Assembly (NCBI GenBank): GCA_027366525.1 | Contig: DAHXKG010000001.1 | Span: 62,001 to 126,000 of the forward strand | Length of the DNA stretch: 64,000 nt | Reading direction: 5' to 3' | Source: a candidate division FCPU426 bacterium | GTDB taxonomy: Bacteria > Oederibacteriota > Muellerivitia > Muellerivitales > DAHXKG01 | The notes under the pieces: generated by a model | Databases searched by the model: none | Seen by the model: only the letters and a program-made list of their open reading frames with translations | Told to the model about the DNA's origin: nothing | Part shown: positions 16,991-27,327 of the stretch, in pieces | Numbering within the stretch: position 1 is the first letter of the stretch | How the letters are laid out: every line of letters starts with the position of its first letter | Position numbers and translations under genes: made by a program

Positions 16991-17878
16991 TTATTTTGAA
17001 AACCCACGCTTTAAAGCTAAAACTAATGAAGTTCCAATTTCTCCAGGGCTTAATGCAACAATTATTCCAGCAGAGCGAAGGGCTTCAATTTTGCCCAAAG
17101 CCGTTCCGGTTCCGCCTGAAACAATTGCTCCAGCATGCCCCATTCTTTTCCCAGGAGGAGCCGTTGTGCCTGCAATAAAGGCTGCAACTGGTTTTTTCAT
17201 CTCTTTTTTTATATATAACGCGGCTTCCTCTTCTGCAGTTCCTCCAATTTCGCCGATCATAATAACTGATTGAGTTTGTGGATCTTCATTGAAAGCCTGT
17301 AATACATCAATATGATTCATCCCCACTATTGGATCCCCTCCAATACCTACACAAGTGGATTGCCCTAAACCAAGTTGCGTGACCTGCCAAACTGCCTCAT
17401 ACGTCAATGTCCCTGATCGAGATACTATTCCAACTTTCCCTGGTTTGTGGATATATCCTGGCATTATTCCGATTTTTGCCACCCCAGGCGTAATAATTCC
17501 TGGACAATTAGGGCCAATCAAGCGAACATGTGAATTCTTTTTTAATACCTGAATAACTTTAGCCATATCATTTACGGGAATCCCTTCCGTAATGCAAACA
17601 ATCAATTCAATACCAGATGCTGCCGCCTCTAAAATGGCATCAGCGGCTAAAAGGGCTGGAACAAAAATCATACTCGCATTTGCATTGGTTTTAGAAACAG
17701 CTGCGCGAACGGTATCAAATACGGGAAACCCATCAATAACACTTCCGCCTTTTCCGGGCGTTACACCTCCGACTAGATTAGTTCCGTATTCACGGCATGC
17801 TTTCGAATGAAATAAACCTGCCGAACCAGTAATTCCTTGACAAATCACTCGCGTATTTTCATTTAAACAAAGATTCAC
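16991..17878 (-). CDS. sucD: Succinyl-CoA synthetase alpha subunit
   Basis: The alpha subunit carries the CoA-binding Rossmann domain and the active-site histidine of the ATP/GTP-forming succinyl-CoA to succinate reaction. Seen: [42 protein letters not shown] and the phospho-His region [14 protein letters not shown]. The 295-residue length is normal. It begins with GTG overlapping the sucC stop (GTGA), so the subunits are translationally coupled. Confidence 0.96.
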   Translation of the reverse strand: MNLCLNENTRVICQGITGSAGLFHSKACREYGTNLVGGVTPGKGGSVIDGFPVFDTVRAAVSKTNANASMIFVPALLAADAILEAAASGIELIVCITEGIPVNDMAKVIQVLKKNSHVRLIGPNCPGIITPGVAKIGIMPGYIHKPGKVGIVSRSGTLTYEAVWQVTQLGLGQSTCVGIGGDPIVGMNHIDVLQAFNEDPQTQSVIMIGEIGGTAEEEAALYIKKEMKKPVAAFIAGTTAPPGKRMGHAGAIVSGGTGTALGKIEALRSAGIIVALSPGEIGTSLVLALKRGFSK

Positions 17879-19047
17879 ACGTTTGCTCCTTGAACTGCTA
17901 AAACCACCTCTTTAGCAGCTGTATTTAAACTATCCGCAAATTTATAATTTAACGACGATGACTTTAGTAATTCCTTTCCTTTATCCACATTGGTTCCCTC
18001 CAAACGAATCACTAAAGGAACATTAAGCTTCACTTGTTTTGCAGCATCAATAATACCTTGAGCAATCACGTCACATTTCATAATTCCGCCAAATATATTC
18101 ACCAGTATTGCTTTAACTCTTGAATCGGAAAGAATGATTTTAAACGCATGTGTCACCGATGCGGTTGATGCACCACCGCCAACATCCAAAAAATTAGCGG
18201 GCGTTCCACCAAAATATTGAATAGCATCGGCGGTAGCCATAGCCAACCCCGCGCCATTCACTAAACATCCAATATCTCCATTCAATGAGATATACGAAAG
18301 GCCACTTTTAGCGGCTTCCATTTCTCGGGGGTCTTCTTCATCCAAATCTCGCATATTTAAGTATTCGGCATGACGAAGCAATCCATTGTCTTCAAACATG
18401 ATCTTAGCATCTAGACAAAAAAGTTCTCCGCTCTTTAATATCACCATCGGATTGATTTCGATTAGCGATAGATCTAAATCCAAAAAAGTTTGTACAAGTC
18501 GTTGAAATACTTTTGTCCCCTGAGCGATATTTTCTTTCGGTAAATTTAAATTAAAATAAATTTCGCGTGCTTGAAATGGCAACATTCCTTGAGCAGGATC
18601 AATTAAAACACGTTGAATTGCTTGAGGCTTAGTGGCCGCCAGTTCTTCGATTTCCACTCCCCCCTCGGTTGAATATAAAAAAACCGGACATTGGTTTTTA
18701 CGATCTAAAACCACACTAACATAAAGTTCACGCGTATATTCTACGGCTGGGGCAATTAAAATTTTTCGTACTTTTTTACCTTGAGGTCCTGTTTGCGGTG
18801 ACACTAGATTCATGCCAAGAATTTGTTTTGCCCATTCACGCGTTTCACGTGTGGTTTTAGCCAATTTCACGCCACCAGCTTTACCGCGCCCACCGGCATG
18901 GATCTGCGCTTTAATGACCCAGGGACCCGAAGAAATTTTTTGTAAAGCTTCATCTAATTGAGCTAATTCTGAAATCACCACTCCCACTTCAACCGGCAAT
19001 CCTCTAGCTGATAATATTTCTTTGGCTTGGTATTCATGAATTTTCAA
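17875..19047 (-). CDS. sucC: Succinyl-CoA synthetase beta subunit (ADP-forming type)
   Basis: The beta subunit binds nucleotide through an ATP-grasp fold. Recognisable parts are [60 protein letters not shown] and [19 protein letters not shown]. The 390-residue length fits bacterial SucC. It follows rseP by 41 bp on the same strand. Nucleotide specificity (ATP or GTP) was not resolved. Confidence 0.96.
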   Translation of the reverse strand: MKIHEYQAKEILSARGLPVEVGVVISELAQLDEALQKISSGPWVIKAQIHAGGRGKAGGVKLAKTTRETREWAKQILGMNLVSPQTGPQGKKVRKILIAPAVEYTRELYVSVVLDRKNQCPVFLYSTEGGVEIEELAATKPQAIQRVLIDPAQGMLPFQAREIYFNLNLPKENIAQGTKVFQRLVQTFLDLDLSLIEINPMVILKSGELFCLDAKIMFEDNGLLRHAEYLNMRDLDEEDPREMEAAKSGLSYISLNGDIGCLVNGAGLAMATADAIQYFGGTPANFLDVGGGASTASVTHAFKIILSDSRVKAILVNIFGGIMKCDVIAQGIIDAAKQVKLNVPLVIRLEGTNVDKGKELLKSSSLNYKFADSLNTAAKEVVLAVQGANV

Positions 19048-19088
19048 ACGCGCCTCCCTGCCTGAATTCTATAAATTTTAAAATCACA

Positions 19089-20435
19089 TCATGGAATTTG
19101 ACTATGAAATTTTTCAATAATAAAAGACCAGATATCATTAAAGACCGCTAAAATCATCAGCGCACCGATCAAAACAATGCCAATACGCTGATAAATTTCT
19201 TGAAAACGAACTGAAACGGGTTTTTGACGAGCAGCCTCTAGGAAGCACAGAAACACTTGTCCACCATCCACTAATGGAATCGGCAAAAGATTCATAAAGC
19301 ATAAAATCAATGAAATAATGCCTACAATATTTAAGAATGATTTAAGACTTTTTTCCGCTTGGTCATACATTGTTCTTACAATAGTAATTGGTCCGGCTAA
19401 ATTGGATCTTAATGAAATTTGACCGGTGATTAATTTACCCAATGAAACAAAAAATGCTTCTGAGAAAAGTTGAATCCTCAGTTGTGAAAGTTGACATGCC
19501 TTCCAGAAATTTTCACGTTTAATAAAAAACTTACTTGGATTTGGAGCCGTAATGCCAATGGCCTTGTAAAAACCATTATAGATCCGCCGAACATGTATTA
19601 AATATTGATGTCGGCCTTTTTGAATTAATAGATGAATTTCATTTGAACTCGCATGTCGAATTAGATAAGCCATTTGAGCCCAATCAGAAACCTTAGTACC
19701 ATTAACACTTAAAACAACATCTCCTCCTCGCACTCCCGCTTGTCGAGCAGGTGTCATCAATGGAACTGACCCAATTTTGGTTGATAGATGCGGGTAAAGG
19801 CCTATAATCGTTTTTTTATTTAAGATTCCCTGAATTTTTTTTTCTAAAATTTTTCCATGACGTTTGATTATCAATAGGGAAGAATGTGTGGGACTTTTTA
19901 ACATTTGACTCACAATAATATTTTCATCAGTAAAGAAATTCTTAATTGGTTGTCCATCGGCTTTTAAAATTTCATCCCCCATTTTCAAACCTGCTTGGGC
20001 AGCCAAGCTGTGGGGAGGCACAAATCCCAAAATTGGCTTTTCAATTGGAATTTTTTGTCCCCATAAAAGTAAAATAACAAAAAAAGCAAATGCAGAAAAA
20101 TAATTCATTGCCGGCCCTGCAATAAAAATCAATATTCGTTTCCACCAACTTGCAAATAAAAAATCGCCTGGTTGAGGCTGTTTAGAATATAACTCCTTAG
20201 CCGATTCTCCACTTAAATCTCCCCCAGCAGGCTTGCAATAGCCGCCCAAAGGAATAGCTAAAACCGCATACTCTGTTTCTCCAATTTTCTTGGCGAACAA
20301 TGTGGGACCAAATCCAATTGCAAAACGTTCTACTTTCACTTTAAATAAGCGACAAGCTAAATAATGGCCAAATTCGTGAATAAAAATCATAAACCCAAAT
20401 GCTAAAATGACTTCTAGCGCTATACCAAAATTCAT
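19089..20435 (-). CDS. rseP: RseP-type intramembrane zinc metalloprotease
   Basis: A site-2 protease of the inner membrane that cleaves anti-sigma factors and remnant signal peptides. The zinc motif is FIHEFGHYLACRLF in the first helix (residues about 19-24); the second metal-ligand motif is NLLPIPLVDGGQVF near residue 390. Two PDZ domains lie between, around 130-200 and 210-285 (GFVPPHSLAAQAGLKMGDEI; TPARQAGVRGGDVVLSVNG). About four transmembrane segments. The dxr-rseP order is common in diderms, where it is often followed by bamA; here sucC follows instead. Confidence 0.94.
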   Translation of the reverse strand: MNFGIALEVILAFGFMIFIHEFGHYLACRLFKVKVERFAIGFGPTLFAKKIGETEYAVLAIPLGGYCKPAGGDLSGESAKELYSKQPQPGDFLFASWWKRILIFIAGPAMNYFSAFAFFVILLLWGQKIPIEKPILGFVPPHSLAAQAGLKMGDEILKADGQPIKNFFTDENIIVSQMLKSPTHSSLLIIKRHGKILEKKIQGILNKKTIIGLYPHLSTKIGSVPLMTPARQAGVRGGDVVLSVNGTKVSDWAQMAYLIRHASSNEIHLLIQKGRHQYLIHVRRIYNGFYKAIGITAPNPSKFFIKRENFWKACQLSQLRIQLFSEAFFVSLGKLITGQISLRSNLAGPITIVRTMYDQAEKSLKSFLNIVGIISLILCFMNLLPIPLVDGGQVFLCFLEAARQKPVSVRFQEIYQRIGIVLIGALMILAVFNDIWSFIIEKFHSQIP

Positions 20436-20472
20436 AATATTTAACCCTCATCAAAATAATAAATTGTATATC

Positions 20473-21627
20473 TCAGGCAAACGATAGAGCTTCTTGACGA
20501 GCCCACTGATCTACTTCTAATATAGCAGAAAGACGCAACTTTGTCATAACACGATGCTTTAACATAACTCGTTCAATCAGCTTGGGTATTTTCAAAAATG
20601 GAATTTTGTTTTCAAGGAACAATCGCACTCCCATTTCATTAGCCGCATTTAAAACGATCGTCATACTGCCACCTAACTTCGCCGCCGTATATGCTAAATC
20701 CAAACATGGGAATTTTCGAAAATCCGGCTTAAAAAAATGGAGCCCTGATAATTTAGTTAAATCCATTCGTTGCACTGGTGTTTTAAATCGTTTGGGATAA
20801 GTAATTGCAAATTGAATCGGTAATTGCATATCGGGAACTGCCAGTTGAGCTAAAATAGAACCGTCAATATATTCGACCATGGAATGGACTATGGACTCTG
20901 GATGAATCACCACATCAATTTTACCTAATTCCACATTAAACAAATATTTAGCCTCAATCACTTCAAGCCCTTTATTCATCAACGTTGAAGAATCTATTGT
21001 AATTTTGGGGCCCATTTTCCAAGTTGGATGAGAAAGCGCATCTTCTAACTTGATTTTTTTAAAATGACGCATTTTCCATTCTCGGAAAGGTCCTCCCGAT
21101 GCTGTAAGAATAAGCTTGTGAATTTCTAAGGGCTGTTTGTTTCCATATAAACATTGAAAAATAGCTGAATGCTCACTATCAACCGGAATAATCATGACAT
21201 TCCGTTTTTCAGCCTCAGCAGTCATTAAATCACCTGCCATAACTAGTGTTTCTTTGTTCGCTAATGCGATGTTTTGACCATTACATATAGCTGAAAGGGT
21301 GGGCTTTAATCCAGCACCACCAACAATCGCTGAAAGTAAAAGTGGTTTGGTTTCTTGAACGGCAACCTCTTCAATACCAGCTTCGCCAGCTAATACACGG
21401 GTTGGAAGTCCATGTGTTTGCTGTTTGAGTTCATTAAATAAATTTACATCTTGAATAGCTGCCAGCTTGGGTTTAAAAGCATGAATTTGCTGGATTAACA
21501 TTTTAATGTTTTTTCCCGCTGTCAACCCAACTACTTCAAATTGATCCGAAAGTTTTTGAATTACTTTTAAAGCAGAAACTCCGACACTACCTGTCGAACC
21601 TAATATAACTATTTTTTTTTTCGGCAT
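20473..21627 (-). CDS. dxr: 1-deoxy-D-xylulose 5-phosphate reductoisomerase
   Basis: Dxr (IspC) is the first committed step of the MEP pathway, NADPH-dependent. The N-terminal NADPH loop is ILGSTGSVGVSALKVI; LANKETLVMAGDL and VDSEHSAIFQCLYG mark the catalytic region with metal ligands; LTASGGPFREW is the flexible active-site lid. Its 384 residues are typical. ispG of the same pathway lies about 10 kb away. It is located between dnaK and rseP on one strand. Confidence 0.96.
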   Translation of the reverse strand: MPKKKIVILGSTGSVGVSALKVIQKLSDQFEVVGLTAGKNIKMLIQQIHAFKPKLAAIQDVNLFNELKQQTHGLPTRVLAGEAGIEEVAVQETKPLLLSAIVGGAGLKPTLSAICNGQNIALANKETLVMAGDLMTAEAEKRNVMIIPVDSEHSAIFQCLYGNKQPLEIHKLILTASGGPFREWKMRHFKKIKLEDALSHPTWKMGPKITIDSSTLMNKGLEVIEAKYLFNVELGKIDVVIHPESIVHSMVEYIDGSILAQLAVPDMQLPIQFAITYPKRFKTPVQRMDLTKLSGLHFFKPDFRKFPCLDLAYTAAKLGGSMTIVLNAANEMGVRLFLENKIPFLKIPKLIERVMLKHRVMTKLRLSAILEVDQWARQEALSFA

Positions 21628-21658
21628 TTGTCAAAGTATCCTCTAAATTTAAATAATA

Positions 21659-23584
21659 TTACTTCTGTTCATGATCAGCCGGTTGATATTCTGCATCAAC
21701 TGAATCATTTTTTTTAGATTCAGAAGCAGGCTCGGAATTCGGTTGATTTTTTTGAGCTGCAGATTGTTTTTCAGCCGCCTCACGATAAACTACTTCTCCT
21801 AATTTCATCGATGCTTCTTGAAGATCTTGAATAGCCTTTTTTATTACTTGAGGATCCGAATTTTCTAAGTTTGCTTTCAAATGATCAAGTTTCTCTTGAA
21901 TTGATTTCCGAGTTGATTCATCAAGTTTTTCGCCATATTCTTTCATGGATTTTTCTGTCGAATAGATCAATGAATCCGCTTGATTTTTAGTTTCTATTTT
22001 TTCTTTTTTATTTTTATCTTCCTCTGCGTGTTCTTCCGCTTCTTTTTGCATTCGTTTAATTTCATCCTCACTTAATCCCGATGAAGCTGTAATTTGAATG
22101 CTCTGTTCTTTTCCTGTCCCTAAATCTTTTGCTGAAACATGTAGAATTCCATTGGCATCAATATTAAAGGCCACTTCAATTTGAGGAATACCTCGAGGTG
22201 CAGGGGGGATTCCAACCAAGTCAAATCGCCCCAAGGTTCGATTATCAGATGCCATCTCTCGATCACCTTGCAAAACATGAATGGAAACTGTATTTTGATT
22301 ATCTGCCGCTGTTGAAAATACTTGACTCTTCTTAACTGGAATGGTTGTATTGCGCTCAATAATCTTAGTCATTACTCCGCCTAACGTTTCAACACCCAAT
22401 GACAGGGGGGTTACATCTAAAAGAAGAACATCCTTAACTTCGCCTTTTAGTACACCACCTTGAATCGCTGCCCCAATGGCAACCACTTCATCGGGATTAA
22501 CCCCTTTATGTGGTTCTTTTTTGAAAAAATCTTTCACTAATTTTTGTACTAATGGCATTCGAGTCATTCCACCTACCAAAACAACTTCATGAATATCTTC
22601 TACTGTTAAATTGGCATCTTTTAATGCTTTACGACAAGGTTCCAAGGTTTTCTCAACCATATCCAGAACCAATTGTTCCAAACGAGAACGACTCAACTTC
22701 ATATTCAAATGTTTTGGACCCGATGCATCTGCTGTAATAAATGGCAAATTAATTTCGGTTTCCATCGTAGTTGATAAGTCAATTTTAGCTTTTTCCGATG
22801 CCTCTTTTAATCGTTGCAAGGCCATTCGATCATTTTTGAGATCAATCCCCGAATCTTTTTTAAATTCATCAATTAACCACTGAATAATTCGTTGATCAAA
22901 ATCATCACCACCTAAATGCGTATCTCCATTAGTGGACTTCACTTCAAAAACGCCATCTCCCAATTCAAGAATGGAAATATCAAATGTACCACCGCCTAAA
23001 TCATAAACAGCAATTTTTTCGTTTTTTTGTTTTTTATCTAACCCATATGCCAAAGCTGCTGCCGTTGGTTCATTAATAATTCGCAAAACTTCTAAACCTG
23101 CAATGCGCCCCGCATCTTTGGTTGCTTGGCGTTGAGCATCATTGAAATAAGCGGGAACTGTAATCACCGCTTGTGTCACTGGTGAACCTAAATAATTTTC
23201 TGCATCCGTCTTTAGTTTTTGCAAAATCATAGCCGATATTTCCGGAGGAGAATATTCCTTATCGGTTTTGACGCGAACATCGCCATTAGACGCTTCAACT
23301 AATGTATAGGGAACTAACTTTCGATCCACTTGAACTTCAGCATCTTTTAATTTGCGCCCCATAAATCGTTTAATCGAATAAATCGTATCGGTTGGGTTCG
23401 TAATTGATTGATTTTTGGCTACCCTCCCTACTAACCGTTCGCCAGTTTTAGAAAACCCAACTACTGATGGTGTGGTTCGTGCACCCTCTGAATTCGCTAA
23501 AACTTGTGGATCTCCACCTTCCATAATAGCCATGCATGAATTTGTTGTTCCTAAATCAATTCCTAAAATTTTATTTGTTGCCAT
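21659..23584 (-). CDS. dnaK: Chaperone DnaK (Hsp70)
   Basis: A 641-residue Hsp70. Visible: the phosphate-1 loop [54 protein letters not shown], linker [16 protein letters not shown] and a C-terminal tail ending [12 protein letters not shown]. The substrate-binding and lid regions are complete. It lies directly after grpE in the hrcA-grpE-dnaK order; dnaJ does not follow and is not in the window, dxr takes its place. Confidence 0.97.
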   Translation of the reverse strand: MATNKILGIDLGTTNSCMAIMEGGDPQVLANSEGARTTPSVVGFSKTGERLVGRVAKNQSITNPTDTIYSIKRFMGRKLKDAEVQVDRKLVPYTLVEASNGDVRVKTDKEYSPPEISAMILQKLKTDAENYLGSPVTQAVITVPAYFNDAQRQATKDAGRIAGLEVLRIINEPTAAALAYGLDKKQKNEKIAVYDLGGGTFDISILELGDGVFEVKSTNGDTHLGGDDFDQRIIQWLIDEFKKDSGIDLKNDRMALQRLKEASEKAKIDLSTTMETEINLPFITADASGPKHLNMKLSRSRLEQLVLDMVEKTLEPCRKALKDANLTVEDIHEVVLVGGMTRMPLVQKLVKDFFKKEPHKGVNPDEVVAIGAAIQGGVLKGEVKDVLLLDVTPLSLGVETLGGVMTKIIERNTTIPVKKSQVFSTAADNQNTVSIHVLQGDREMASDNRTLGRFDLVGIPPAPRGIPQIEVAFNIDANGILHVSAKDLGTGKEQSIQITASSGLSEDEIKRMQKEAEEHAEEDKNKKEKIETKNQADSLIYSTEKSMKEYGEKLDESTRKSIQEKLDHLKANLENSDPQVIKKAIQDLQEASMKLGEVVYREAAEKQSAAQKNQPNSEPASESKKNDSVDAEYQPADHEQK

Positions 23585-23614
23585 TTTTTTCTCCCTGTAT
23601 TTTGATTAATTTTA

Positions 23615-24286
23615 TTACTTGGTGCCTTCAGGTTGTTTCAAGGGTTTGCTTTCTTTTCCTTCCGTTTGAATGTTTCGGGCAATTTTTACTAAGGAATGCC
23701 TCAAAACTCTATCATGTAATTGGAACCCCCCTTGAAGCTCATCTAAAATAGTCTGATCTTCCACCTGATTGGTATCTTCTTGAAGCATTACCTCATGAAA
23801 TCGCGGATCAAATTTTTTCCCTTGAACCTCTATTCGTTTAACACCATGTTTTTCCAAAGTTGCATGAAATTGTTTCAACGTCAATTCGACACCTTGTTTT
23901 AGGGCTTGAAGAGCTCCTTGATTTTGATCAACATTACTCGCTAGAGCCCTTTCTAGGTTATCCCCAACACTCAACAGTTCCTTTAAAATTGAAGCTTGTG
24001 CAAATTTAAGATATTCTTCTTTATCCTTCAAGGCTCGCTTTTTATAATTTTCAAAATCCGCTGCAAGCCAAATCAATTTTTCTTTTATCTCTTCATTTTT
24101 GCCTTTGAGCACCTGAATTTCATCGGTTAACGGTTTTAATGATTTTTCCAGATCAGTAGTCGTATCACTTGAACCCGTAGAAGCTTGCACGCCTTCTTCT
24201 TCATGATAATCTTCGGGTGCAGACGATAAAATTTCAACTTCAGAATCCTTGTCACTGTCCGGAATAATGGGTTGTTCTTGCATCAT
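23615..24286 (-). CDS. grpE: Nucleotide exchange factor GrpE
   Basis: GrpE releases ADP from DnaK. An acidic disordered N-terminus (about 60 residues) leads into a long coiled-coil helix (LKGKNEEIKEKLIWLAADFENYKKR) and the C-terminal beta-wing (GKKFDPRFHEVMLQE, LHDRVLRHSLVKIA). The start is placed at ATG 24286, 11 bp after the hrcA stop, where GAGGTGAAAGG gives a clear SD; the longer frame from 24334 would overlap hrcA by 38 bp and adds a Cys/Trp-rich leader foreign to the family. Confidence 0.94.
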   Translation of the reverse strand: MMQEQPIIPDSDKDSEVEILSSAPEDYHEEEGVQASTGSSDTTTDLEKSLKPLTDEIQVLKGKNEEIKEKLIWLAADFENYKKRALKDKEEYLKFAQASILKELLSVGDNLERALASNVDQNQGALQALKQGVELTLKQFHATLEKHGVKRIEVQGKKFDPRFHEVMLQEDTNQVEDQTILDELQGGFQLHDRVLRHSLVKIARNIQTEGKESKPLKQPEGTK

Positions 24287-24296
24287 ACCTTTCACC

Positions 24297-25292
24297 TCAA
24301 AAAAAATGTTCCAACAAATTAGTGCAATGCTCAATCAGACCAATCACGCGATCATAGTTCATACGAATCGGTCCTAAAACTCCAAATGCACCGACCGCCT
24401 GCCCATGAAAATGGCATGGCACATGTACTAATGAAAAATTTTGAAATTCATTCTCTGGATTTTCAGGACCAATTTGAACCTTTAATCCAGGATGACTCCA
24501 TTGAGTTTCAAAAATGGTTTTTAATTTTTCCTTCTGATCAAAAATTCGAACCACTTGTTCCATCCAGTGCTCATTTTTAAATTCAGGTTGATTTATTAAA
24601 TTAGCGGTTCCTGACATCCATATTTCATCATCGTTTATGATTAAAGATTGATTAAGCAATTCTACAATAGTTTGCAGTAGTTTTAATTTTTGACGTCCCT
24701 GATTATCAATTTCTGACAAAATCTGTGACTTTACTTGATCAAGAGCTAGATTACTAAACCGATTATTTAACCAGTTTCTGAAATCATCCTTAAGAAGAAA
24801 GGGTTCTTCTAACCGAATTAACTCTTCTTTGACCCAATCATTTTTTAAAATAAGGATTACCATAATTTTTTTAGGGTCAATTTGAACTAATTCGAAGTGA
24901 TCCAATATAAGATTCTTAGCAATATGAAATACCGCGATCCCAGACAGATGTGTCATTATAGAGATAATTCGAGAGGTATGACGAATTAATACCTCGGCTT
25001 CTCGTTTCAGGTTCTCATATTCTCGCTTAAATAATTGCTGTTCATGCCAAGTAACCTTCTTCACTTTCATTAATCGGTTAACATAAAAACGATATCCCTG
25101 ATGTGTGGGTATTCTTCCTGCAGATACATGTGGATGAGTTAAATATCCATCTTCCTCTAAATTCGTTAAAATATGCCTAATTGTAGCCGAAGAAACATTC
25201 ATTTCTTGAGCAATCGTCTGGGAACTAACTGGAACTGCTGATTGCACATATTCTTGAATAACCGAACTCAAAACATTTTCATGCCGATCCAT
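24297..25292 (-). CDS. hrcA: Heat-inducible transcription repressor HrcA
   Basis: HrcA normally represses groE and dnaK operons by binding CIRCE. The N-terminal winged helix is visible (IQEYVQSAVPVSSQTIAQEM, SSATIRHILTNLEEDGYLTHPH, SAGRIPTHQGYRFYVN) and the C-terminal GAF-like domain includes GAFGVLGPIRMNYDRVI. It is the first gene of the heat-shock operon. No CIRCE inverted repeat (TTAGCACTC-N9-GAGTGCTAA) is recognisable in the upstream region, which is notable. Confidence 0.94.
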   Translation of the reverse strand: MDRHENVLSSVIQEYVQSAVPVSSQTIAQEMNVSSATIRHILTNLEEDGYLTHPHVSAGRIPTHQGYRFYVNRLMKVKKVTWHEQQLFKREYENLKREAEVLIRHTSRIISIMTHLSGIAVFHIAKNLILDHFELVQIDPKKIMVILILKNDWVKEELIRLEEPFLLKDDFRNWLNNRFSNLALDQVKSQILSEIDNQGRQKLKLLQTIVELLNQSLIINDDEIWMSGTANLINQPEFKNEHWMEQVVRIFDQKEKLKTIFETQWSHPGLKVQIGPENPENEFQNFSLVHVPCHFHGQAVGAFGVLGPIRMNYDRVIGLIEHCTNLLEHFF

Positions 25293-25345
25293 TCAAATCG
25301 ATCCTTAAATTTTAAGTTTCCAACTTGCCTTTCAAGGTTTAATCA

Positions 25346-25373
25346 ATAATACGTATGAAATTTATAAAGTCAA
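25346..25373 (-). promoter_or_regulatory. Housekeeping-type promoter for hrcA-grpE-dnaK
   Basis: On the minus strand TTGACT (25373-25368) and TATTAT (25351-25346) are separated by 16 bp and lie about 55 bp before the hrcA start. A CCTTGAAA sequence further down (near 25330-25337) resembles a heat-shock sigma -35 but has no matching -10. Confidence 0.5.
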
Positions 25374-25402
25374 CATCTTCAAAACAGTTATAATACAATT
25401 TG

Positions 25403-26584
25403 TTAGATAATTTTATCCAAAATTCCGCTTAAAACAAAAAATTTTTCAGGCTGGACCACATAATAGTCTCCACGTTGAACTATATATTTTTGGGATATCA
25501 GATGTTCAAAAAAAGTTTTTTTTTGCCGGTCTTGAAAAACAAAATCCAAATTCGATTTCAAAACCCCTTGGCTAGTTCTTAATTCAAGCATCACCCTTTC
25601 AACCTGACGAGTTTGGAGAGGCAAAAATTCTTGATCAAGGAATGTGCTAAAGTGGCCATTTCGTATTTGTAAAAATTCTTTTAAGGAATCCCGATGGCTA
25701 TAGCGAATAGTACCCACTGTTCCCACAGCTCCCACCCCTAGGCCTATATAATTGTCGCCTCGCCAAATTGCCCAATTATGCCGGCAATGTTTTCCAATTT
25801 TTGAAAAATTTGAAACCTCATACTGATCAAATCCATTCGATTGTAGAATATCTTGAACCCACATATATTCATCGGCAACTTGGTCATCATCTGGAAGCGT
25901 CAGACCATTTTTAATTCGCGTGGATAATGGTGTTCCGGCTTCAACTTGAAGAGCATAAATGGACAAATGATCTGGATTTAATTTCAAAGCCTCTTGTATA
26001 GTCTTTTTAAATTGATCTGATGTTTGAAAAGGCAAGCCCATCATAATATCCAAATTAATATTTTCAAAACCAGACTTTCGAGCATCTTCAAATGCACATT
26101 GAATTCGATGCCAATCATGCTGACGCCCCAATTGCTGTAAAACATTGGTTTGAAACGCCTGAGCACCCAAGCTTAATCGTGTGACTCCACATCGACGGTA
26201 TGCTTTTAATTTTTCAAAATCAACCGTTTCTGGATTTGATTCCATGGAAATTTCAGCATGTCCTTCCAGATGATATTTATTTTGAACCGCATGAAGTATT
26301 TTCTCAAGATGGTGCGGCTCCAAGAGCGAAGGCGTTCCTCCTCCAAAATAAATTGTTTTAAGAGAACGTGATATTGGGAAGAAATCCATTTCCTCAATCA
26401 GTTTATCCACATAAAAATCGATCAGATTGGCTTTTCCTGTAAAAGAGATAAAGTCGCAGTATTGACATAGAGACACGCAAAAAGGAATGTGAAAATAAAT
26501 ATGTGATGCGTGTATCGCCTCACTTCCATTCCATGTCGTTTCCATACAGGTATCGTTTTTAAAATTTCCATCCACCGGATTCAT
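25403..26584 (-). CDS. hemW: HemW-type radical SAM heme chaperone
   Basis: A radical SAM protein related to oxygen-independent coproporphyrinogen oxidase. The cluster motif is CVSLCQYCDF; the CX3CX2CXF form (rather than CXC) distinguishes HemW from HemN. Also YFGGGTPSLL, SMESNPETVDFEKL and SLGAQAFQTNVLQQLGR. HemW binds heme and is thought to deliver it to respiratory proteins; it is not a confirmed heme-biosynthetic enzyme. It lies 15 bp after lepB on the same strand, and hrcA follows. Confidence 0.92.
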   Translation of the reverse strand: MNPVDGNFKNDTCMETTWNGSEAIHASHIYFHIPFCVSLCQYCDFISFTGKANLIDFYVDKLIEEMDFFPISRSLKTIYFGGGTPSLLEPHHLEKILHAVQNKYHLEGHAEISMESNPETVDFEKLKAYRRCGVTRLSLGAQAFQTNVLQQLGRQHDWHRIQCAFEDARKSGFENINLDIMMGLPFQTSDQFKKTIQEALKLNPDHLSIYALQVEAGTPLSTRIKNGLTLPDDDQVADEYMWVQDILQSNGFDQYEVSNFSKIGKHCRHNWAIWRGDNYIGLGVGAVGTVGTIRYSHRDSLKEFLQIRNGHFSTFLDQEFLPLQTRQVERVMLELRTSQGVLKSNLDFVFQDRQKKTFFEHLISQKYIVQRGDYYVVQPEKFFVLSGILDKII

Positions 26585-26599
26585 GCCATAAACCTCACG

Positions 26600-27304
26600 C
26601 TATTGAGGTATTAATTTGAACATGCGGCTAAAATCCGGATGAAAATTATTACTGTGCCAATAAATTATCCAAGCTTGCCCTTTAATATATTTTGCGTTCA
26701 ACTGTCCCCATACTCGAGAATCCGAACTATCATCTCGATTGTCCCCCATCATAAAATAATGATTCGGACGAACTGTAACAGGTCCCCAGTTGTCTCGTTC
26801 CCACCCTAAATCATTTTTTCGCGGAATAATATTTGGATCGGTATGAATGACGTATGGCTCATACTGTCTCTTACCATTCACATAAAGAATTTTATTTTTC
26901 ATCATTAAAACATCGCCTGGAACACCTTCTACCCTCTTAATATAATCCTTGCTATGATTCCTTGGATAAACAAAAACAATAACATCACCACGTTTAGGTT
27001 TATTAAACTCCAAAAAACGAGGAGTTTCATTAAATAGTGAGTACCCATATTCATACTTTTTAACTAGAATATAGTCGCCTGGAAGTAGAGTCGGTTCCAT
27101 TGAACCTGAGGGGATTTTATAAGCCTGAATAAATAATGTCTTAATCGTCAATGCCACTAACAGTGCAATCCAAAAAGCATCAACATATTCCAACACAATT
27201 CGCCCTGCAGTATGCTGCCGAATTTTCGGAAAACCCCAATGAATGATCGCTTCAACAATAGTTAACCCTACAGCAATTAAAAGCAAAATGGTATTTAAAT
27301 TCAT
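26600..27304 (-). CDS. lepB: Signal peptidase I
   Basis: Inner-membrane peptidase that removes Sec/Tat signal peptides. Two N-terminal hydrophobic segments (residues about 3-22 and 42-60). The catalytic Ser is in IPSGSMEPTLLPGD, the general-base Lys in DYIKRVEGVPGD, and box E is MGDNRDDSSDSRVWG. 234 residues; SD AAGGAG is just upstream of ATG 27304. It follows lepA by 23 bp, the classic lepA-lepB arrangement. Confidence 0.96.
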   Translation of the reverse strand: MNLNTILLLIAVGLTIVEAIIHWGFPKIRQHTAGRIVLEYVDAFWIALLVALTIKTLFIQAYKIPSGSMEPTLLPGDYILVKKYEYGYSLFNETPRFLEFNKPKRGDVIVFVYPRNHSKDYIKRVEGVPGDVLMMKNKILYVNGKRQYEPYVIHTDPNIIPRKNDLGWERDNWGPVTVRPNHYFMMGDNRDDSSDSRVWGQLNAKYIKGQAWIIYWHSNNFHPDFSRMFKLIPQ

Positions 27305-27327
27305 TTAAAACTCCTTAATTAATCACT

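Noticed and set aside
25293-25402. CIRCE element upstream of hrcA
   Set aside because: No TTAGCACTC/GAGTGCTAA pair was found by eye.
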